From NCBI GenBank assembly GCA_007449985.2, contig VIIQ02000148.1:1-64000 (forward strand): a DNA stretch of 64,000 bases, read 5' to 3'. This DNA is from Desmodesmus armatus (Eukaryota; Chlorophyta; Chlorophyceae; Sphaeropleales; Scenedesmaceae). The notes beneath the pieces are model-generated. The model had not been told where the DNA came from. It ran no database searches and saw only the letters and a list, made by a program, of their open reading frames with translations. Both the position numbers and the translations under genes were made by a program. Positions 57,572-64,000 of the stretch are shown here, one piece after another. Position 1 is the first letter of the stretch. Each line of letters begins with the position of its first letter.

Positions 57572-60500
57572 TCAAAAAGCGTTGTCCTCAAAACCCATGC
57601 TTGCTGCACCTGCAGCTGCAGCCCCGCTCAAGCTCCCAATGCCCACACCACCACCCGCACCCCCACCAGCAGCACTACTGCTGGCAGTCCCCACACCCCC
57701 ACCCCTCGCACCCCCCGCCCCACTGCCCTCCCCAAACGCCGGCGGCTCGTCATCAAACCCCCAGACACCCCAGTAGCTCCCGCCTCAATCGAACTCCGTC
57801 GCCGCTCCGCTGTGAAGCTCCCTGCGTAGCTGCTGTCGATGCTGTGCTGCTGCACGAGCGTCCGCTGCTCGTCTGGCAGGCGGTACAAGCTGGGGTCAAA
57901 CCTGCTAGCCCTAAGCCCCCAAAGGCCGGTGCGGCTGCATCCATGGCTCCTGGGACGGCAAAGGGCTGAGGCATTAACGCCCCTGAGGAGGACTGCTGCT
58001 GTAGGGATTCTGCACCGATTTCGGAGTCTGAGTCTTCTAGAAGAGTCTTTGGAGCAGCAGCAGCAGCAGGAGCGGGCGGCGAGGTGACAATGCTGTCTGC
58101 GCTGCCCTCTGCTGCTGGTGCTGGCGGGGACTGCTGCTGCTGTGCTGGGGGTTCAGCCTCTTCCAATTGCTCCTCCTCGAGATCAGCCGCTACAGCCTCT
58201 GTGCCGGGGCTGCCGATGGTGTTGTCAGCTGCTGCTGCTGCTGCTGGGGACTCTGGTTCTGGTTCTGCTGCTGCTCCCACCATAAGGTCAGCTTCATCAG
58301 CTGTCACATCATTCACTGCTGCTGCTGCCGCTGCTGAATCATCTGCGGCAGTGTCTTCAGCAGCAGCAGCCTCTGAGAAGACAGCATCAGCAGCAGCGCC
58401 CTTCTTGGGAGAGCCACCCACAGCCACTGCACCAGCAGCAGTGGCAGCCGCTGCTGTGGCTGCCGCTGCTGCCACAACAGCACCTGCCTTACTGGCTGTG
58501 CTGCCCTTCCCATCGGCTTCCACTACTGCTTCTGCTGACTTGCTGCTGCTGTCCTTAGCCGCCATGACCGCTTCTGCTGCTGCTGCCGCTTCAGGCACTG
58601 CTGCTGCAGTTGCATCCTGGGTGCCTCCCTCAACAGCAGCATCAGCAGCATCACCAGCAGTAGTCTCTCCCTCTGCTGCCGGTGCTGCCGGCGCTGCTGC
58701 TGCTGGTGGGGTGGTCTGCAGCACCAGTGGTTTGATGGGTGGTGCTGCTGCTGCTGCCAGTGCAGCAGCGCGCATGAGCGCTGGGGGCACTCCCTCCAGC
58801 TCTGGCAGGGCGTTGACCACACTGTACCCTGACACAGCCTCTTCGTCGATCCAGTCGGCAGTGCCAGCCTGGGGGGGGGGGGGAGGGTGCGGGGGGGGGG
58901 GGGGGCACAGACACCTTGTTGGCATACAGTTCTCGCAGATGAACCTAGTGACGATGCGGGCAGTGTTAGCCCAATAAAGACCATTGGTCTGCCGTGCTGG
59001 CTTGGGTAGCGCAGGGGGAGGGACAGGGGGCGGGCGGCGGCTGATGAGAGAGGCTCTAGCGGGCTTTGATTGACCACACTGTAGCCTGACACTGCCTCCT
59101 CATCAATCCAGTCAGCAGTACCAGCCTGTTTGGGAGGGGGGGGGGCACACAATGGAGGATAGGGCAATGGAGGGGGTGAGCATTGGGTTTCCGTGGGGGC
59201 TGGAACTGGAGTGCGGGACACATGTTCGTGTTGTCGACTCAAGGGATGCAACAAATTGCCATGCCAACCACACTGTAGCCTGACACAGCCTCCTCATCAA
59301 TCCAGTCAGCAGTGCCAGCCTGTTTGGGAGGGGGGGGGCACACAATGGAGGATAGGGCAATGGAGGGGGTGAGCATTGGGTTTCCGTGGGGGCTGGAACT
59401 GGAGTGCGGGACACATGTTCGTGTTGTCGACTCAAGGGATGCAACAAATTGCCATGCCAACCACACTGTAGCCTGACACAGCCTCCTCATCAATCCAGTC
59501 AGCAGTGCCAGCCTGTTTGGGAGGGGGGGGGGGCACACAATGGAGGATAGGGCAATGGAGGGGGTGAGCATTGTGGGGGCTGGAACTGGAGTGCGGGACA
59601 CATGTTCGTGTTGTCGACTCAAGGGATGCAACAAATTGCCATGCCAACCACACTGTAGCCTGACACAGCCTCCTCATCAATCCAGTCAGCAGTGCCAGCC
59701 TGGAATGGGCAGTGCCCGGGGGGGGGGGGGGGGGCACAGATACCTGCTGGATGAAATCGGCAGGTGAACCTAGTGACATTATGGGCACTGTAGCTGAATC
59801 TGTGCTGGCCTGAGTGGTAGCAGGGGTGGGGACGGGGTGGGGGGGGGGGGGGAGAGAGGGGTGAGGAAGAAAGAGGAGAGGGCGTCCTCCAGCTCTGGCA
59901 GGGCGTTGATTGACCACACTGTAGCCTGACACAGCCTCCTGATCAGTCCAGTTTGCAATACCAGCCTGGGTGGTGGTGGTGGTGCATTGAGGGTGGTGCA
60001 TTGGGGCCAGGGGGCGCAACTTGTCGGCATATCCTCCTTGGTAACCCCATCCACTATAGCAAACAGCAAAGCCCTGACACGGCCTCTTCATCAATCCAGT
60101 CTGCAGTACCAGCCAGGTGCCGCATCAACCTCCCGAACACCCCCCCCCCCTCTCTCAGATCCACTATGAACCCCCCTCCGCCCCCACTCCCCTCCCTCTC
60201 TCTACCCCCCCATGAGTTGCTCCAGCCACACCAGTGCCCCCACGTTGTTCAGGTTGGCCTCGTAAGGCACCTCAATGCCAGCAGCAGCAGCGGTGCTGTA
60301 CAGACGCCTGCGGAAAGGTGGGTGGGTGGGTGAAGAAATGGCGACAGCAGTCGACAGTCATGGATGCAAGATTGTGAGGAAGTCATTTCGCAGGGCACAG
60401 ATGGCCACGCAGCCCTGGCAATACTGTTTTTTCATACCAGAGTGCGTGCAATCCTGAATGGCGGGACACAGAGCACCAATTACGCCCCTCATTCTCACAC

Positions 60501-63500
60501 CTCCCGCTCCCCCTCACCTGTACCCCCTGGCGGCCTTGCCCGGCAGTGGCTTCAACTCCCCATAGCCCCGTAAATCCCTCACCTTCTCTGACGCCTCACT
60601 ACTGCACCTATATCTGTTGCCCACCCTTACTCTTGCCTGTAGGCGCTTGCGGCCTTCCCCAAGCTTGCCACCCCCCCCCCCCCCCCCCCCCCCCCCCCAA
60701 GCACGAGCGTGACGGTCAAACCCTTCAACATGCACCCTTCGCGCACCTGTCACACCCCCACTCCCTCACCTATATGCTTGCAGCCTTGCCCAGCAGTGAC
60801 TGCACCTCCCCAAGCACAGTACATCCCTCACCTTCTCTGACGGCTCACTGTTCTGCACCTGGTACTGTTGCCCAACCATACGATTGCCTGTATGCGCTTG
60901 CGGCCTTGCCGACGCGTGCCACCCCCCCAGCACGAGCGTGGCGGTCAATCCCCCCAGCATGTACCCTTCACTCTCGCATCTCTCTCACACTCCTCCCTCA
61001 CCTGTATGCGCGGCCTTGCCCAGCAGTGGTCCCCCCCCATCCCCCCTTCAACCTCTCACACTCTGGCCGCTTCCACCCCTCACTGCTAGCCCCCCCCCCC
61101 TCAACTACCCACCACCATCCCCCATCCTCACTCCCCTCATTCGCTCTCATTCCCCCACAATCTCTCAATCCCCCTCACCTGTAAGCGCTGGCAGCCTTGC
61201 CCAGCAGTGGTTTCACCTCACCCAGCTCCTCAGGGCTCAGGGAGGACGCCTCAGCAGACAACACCTTGCCCTGCAGCCAAGACAAACATGCAAAACGGAA
61301 ACAAGCAAGTGAGTGAGTGATTGATGGTGAGAAAGGCACCTCAGCAGACAACACCTTGCCCTGCAGCAAGGCGGCAAGGCAGTTGGAAGGTGAGTGCAAT
61401 TGCGTGAGTGGGTGAGTGTGTGGTGAGTGTGTGCATTGTGGTGGGTGAGATGTCTCAGCTTACAAAACACTTGCCCTGCAGCAAGGCGGCAAGGCAGTTG
61501 AAAAGGTCAGTGAGCAGGTGGAGTGGACTGGTGCATGTGATTTGTAGTGAGAGAGGCACCTCAGCAGACAACACCTTGCCCTGCAGCCAGGCAAACAGAC
61601 AAACATGCAGACAGACATGCATTTGGTAGCTCAGTAACCACTTGAGCAGGCTACTGTGATGAATGCGCATGTAGCTGCCATTGCCCCAAAGTCAGGCATG
61701 CAGTCGATGAGCAAAACATACTGCAGCCGTCACACTAGCACTGTAGTCCAGCTTTCACACCCACCCAGGCACCCACCCACCCACATTTGCTGTGCCCGCA
61801 CCTCAGTCAGGGGTCCTGTCTCCCCAGGATCATCTTCATGGTTCTCCCAAACAAATGCCCCCCCCCCCCAAAAGCCTACCTGCAGTGTGCCAAGTTCCTC
61901 CCGTGCTCGCCTGAGCTCCCCCTCTCCTGCTGCTGCCGCCATCTCCAGCTCACTGATGCGCTCAGACAGCAGAGACTTCTGCTTGCGGCCACTGTCAACC
62001 TGACGGCAGCATGAGGCAGAAACAGGGGTTGGGGGTGGGGGGGGGGGGTGGGCAGGAGCAGGAACATACACCAGGTGACACATTCCAATGTGTTGAAAAC
62101 AGACAGCAGCAACTACTGCTTGCGACCAGAGTCAACCTGACAGCAGCATCATGCGGACACAGATGCAGATACAGAGGGGGGGGGGGTGGCAGGAGCAGAA
62201 ACATTCAACAGGTGACACTTCTGAATGTGTTGAAAGCAGACAGCAGCAAGTACTGCTTGCGGCCAGAGTCGGCCTCACGGCAGCATCATACAAAGACGGA
62301 GGGGTTGTCAGGAACAGGAACATTCACAATGAGTGGCATGTGCAGATGTGTTCAAAGCAGACAGCAGCATGTGTTCAAACCCACCTGCATGTCCAGTGCA
62401 GCCTTCCTTGCCGCTGCAGCCGCCTGCTGCGCCCCCTGCCTTGTCCTCGCCCTGCATGACCCTACTTGGACCTATCCCCCCCCCCCCCCCCCAAAAACAC
62501 AAACCCCGATACACACACCATGTAACTCATGTGTGTAACACACACCCCATACCCCCCCCCCCCCACAACACACACCTGCATGTCCGCCTCCTGCTGCACC
62601 TCCTGCCCTGCCTCCCCCCCCTGCGCACCTCTACTTGACCCTATCCCCCCCCTAATACACCCCCACTCCCACCTGCATGTCCAGCGCTGCCTTCCTCGCC
62701 TCTGCAGCCGCCTGCTGTGCCATCAACCCACCAACCTCATGCAACTCTTCTTGGCCCTGACGCGCCCCCTCCCTCCTAAGACACACACGCCTTTACCCCC
62801 ACCCCAAACACACATACTTGGCCCTATCCCCCGCCCCCCAAACACACACCCACTACCCCCCCCCCAACACACACCATCCCCCCCCCCCACACACACAAAC
62901 ACACACACCCCAAACACACCCACCTGCATGTCCAGTGCGGCCTTCCTTGCCTCTGCAGCCGCCTGCTGCGCCATCAACCCACCAACCTCACGCTCAAGCG
63001 CAACAAGCTCTGCATGGCACACAGGGACACACAGGGGTACAAGCAGGACAACCTGATAGTGAGTGGTTGTGTGCCACACACTATGAAAGGGCAACAAGCT
63101 CTGCATGGCAGGGAACACACAGTGGTACAAGCAACAGACGCACACTGTCACACTGGTTGGACGCTGATCAGGCTGAAGCCGACAGCAAGACTAGCCTCAC
63201 GGCAGGTTGTTGGGGTGGCGGATGAGGGTTTAGGCCACACCCTACAATGGTGATTGATGCAGCACTGTGAGGCCATCCCACCCCACCCCCACACACAGGC
63301 TCTCGATCAACCTCCTTGCAAGGCCTCTCTCTTTCTGATTCCCTGGCATCACTCTGTACCCTACCCGTGCTCCCTTCTTCCGTCGCTGTCACTTCCACTC
63401 CCTCACTGCCTGCCAGTGTCCCTCTCTAGTCGTTATGCAGCCCTACACCACTCAATTAGCCTCTCCTTCTTTGTCCACCTTCCCGCCCCTGACATCACCT

Positions 63501-64000
63501 CCTCCTTTGCTCCCCCCTTCTCCTTCCGCCCCACCTTTAGCTCTCCCCCATGCCAATCTTCGCCTTTCGGGTTGACGTTACTTGTCCGTCGTCCTCCCCT
63601 ACCCGCCCCCCCCCCCCCCCCCCCCCCGGCCGCCCCTCTGCCGCTTTCCCCCTCCTCACCCTCGGGGTTGAGCTTCTTGTACAGCTGTCAGTCCCTGCCT
63701 TCGTCCTCCTCCCTTCCCCCCCTGCTCGTCACTCCCTCCCTCACCCCCCCCCCCCCGGGCCCCCTCACCCTCAGGGTTGAGGTTCTGCGCCATCTCCAGC
63801 TCCTGCTGCAGCAGCTGCAGGCGTGTGAGGGCCTCAGCCTTGCGCGCAAGCAGGTCCTGAAGCTGCTTCCGGGCCTTGCTACCAGCCTCAGCCTGACTCT
63901 GGGCAGCTGCGGCACATGAACATGAACATGGACCTTAGCAGTCACTATGTCAACAATTGTTGCTGAACGGTGGTGCAGAAAAGGGACACAATGTGTGTTG
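57572..64000 (-). CDS. Coiled-coil protein with acidic Ala-rich C-terminal half, 5'-partial
   Basis: Exons in transcript order: 63906-63769, 63009-62924, 61999-61880, 61270-61179, 60307-60206, 58868-57572; further 5' exons lie beyond the window. Phases join correctly through the first four junctions. They encode RKQLQDLLARKAEALTRLQL, LVALEREVGGLMAQQAAAEA, SLLSERISELEMAAAAGEGE, LSPEELGEVKPLLGKAASAY and IEVPYEANLNNVGALVWLEQ. The last exon begins ADWIDEEAVSGYSVVNALPE, then about 270 residues of Ala with Asp/Glu/Ser, then FDPSLYRLPDEQRTLVQQHS and WGVWGFDDEPPAFGEG near the stop. The last two motifs lie in different frames, implying indels near 57890 and 57790. I do not recognise the family; a cytoskeletal or organelle-associated coiled-coil protein is a guess. 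Confidence 0.62.
58820..60120 (-). repeat. Seven tandem copies of an acceptor plus exon start
   Basis: ADWIDEEAVSGYSVV or close variants (NWTDQEAVSGYSVV; ADWIDEEAVSGFAV) are encoded on the minus strand at about 58833-58868, 59086-59124, 59278-59316, 59474-59512, 59660-59698, 59926-59966 and 60075-60113. Each sits after a CAG and a C-rich (minus) tract. The middle units (about 190 bp, 59130-59700) are nearly identical, so they are recent. Only the copy at 58868 continues into the long last exon. Confidence 0.85.
60515..61600 (-). repeat. Copies of both ends of exon 61270-61179
   Basis: The exon end plus donor (LLGKAASAYR, then GTGAGG) is echoed downstream at about 61000-61028, 60885-60912, 60766-60815, 60630-60660 and 60515-60560. 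The exon start (GKVLSAE) is echoed upstream at 61338-61370, 61452-61490 and 61557-61590. A single intact 92-bp exon is therefore bracketed by about five donor-side and three acceptor-side half copies. Confidence 0.75.
62110..63010 (-). repeat. Half-exon copies around the exons 63009-62924 and 61999-61880
   Basis: The end of exon 63009-62924 (AQQAAAEARKAALDMQ plus GTGGG donor) is repeated at about 62670-62740 and 62385-62430, with a remnant near 62575. The start of exon 61999-61880 (VDSGRKQ) is repeated at about 62120-62140 and 62258-62282. Poly-C runs (poly-G on minus) separate the units. Confidence 0.7.

Noticed and set aside
58084..58977. A 297-codon Ala/Ser/Thr plus-strand frame
   Set aside because: Antisense of the Ala-rich last exon of the minus-strand coiled-coil gene, which has phase-consistent upstream exons.
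58820..60120. CRISPR-like or satellite array
   Set aside because: Repeats are 40-190 bp, include exon starts and acceptors, and lie inside a eukaryotic gene; the spacers are themselves homologous.

Overview
This is a nuclear window from a eukaryote, most likely a chlorophyte green alga. The genes are split by many GT-AG introns, the coding sequence is rich in CAG/CTG and Ala/Gln/Ser codons, TGTAA follows two gene ends, interstitial (TTTAGGG)n-type repeats are present, and long G and C homopolymers lie in the introns. There are no bacterial operons, rRNA genes or CRISPR arrays.

Layout. (1) 1-11198, plus: 3' part of a multiple-C2 / transmembrane (MCTP-like, PRT_C) gene. (2) 14178-29649, plus: a 21-exon mosaic extracellular protein with a signal-like segment, Cys-rich GCC2/GCC3-like modules, seven sushi-like modules each on its own exon, and a C-terminal propeller-like domain. 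One of its introns holds a 3.48 kb insertion (18832-22312) flanked by a perfect 15-bp direct repeat; the insertion carries its own intron-containing OTU-like cysteine protease gene (19566-21457). (3) 31386-38936, plus: a golgin-like, Gln-rich coiled-coil protein with one 885-codon exon. (4) About 43.7-51.2 kb: an inverted duplication with two head-to-head paralogues (46417-47194 minus; 48206-49359 plus). The plus copy is broken by a 315-bp tRNA-derived SINE. (5) 57572 to beyond 64000, minus: a coiled-coil gene with an acidic Ala-rich C-terminal half.

The most unusual feature runs through all four large genes. Short tandem duplications repeatedly straddle splice junctions, copying either the end of an intron plus the start of an exon, or the end of an exon plus the start of an intron. 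Each array leaves one full-length exon and one to six decoy half-exons. Long G runs tend to lie just after donors and long C runs just before acceptors, often inside the duplicated units. Several otherwise convincing exons also carry apparent one-base frame changes, so either the assembly has indel errors or parts of these genes are decaying. Exon coordinates were derived by eye from splice consensus, phase continuity and protein similarity recalled from known families; no search was run.
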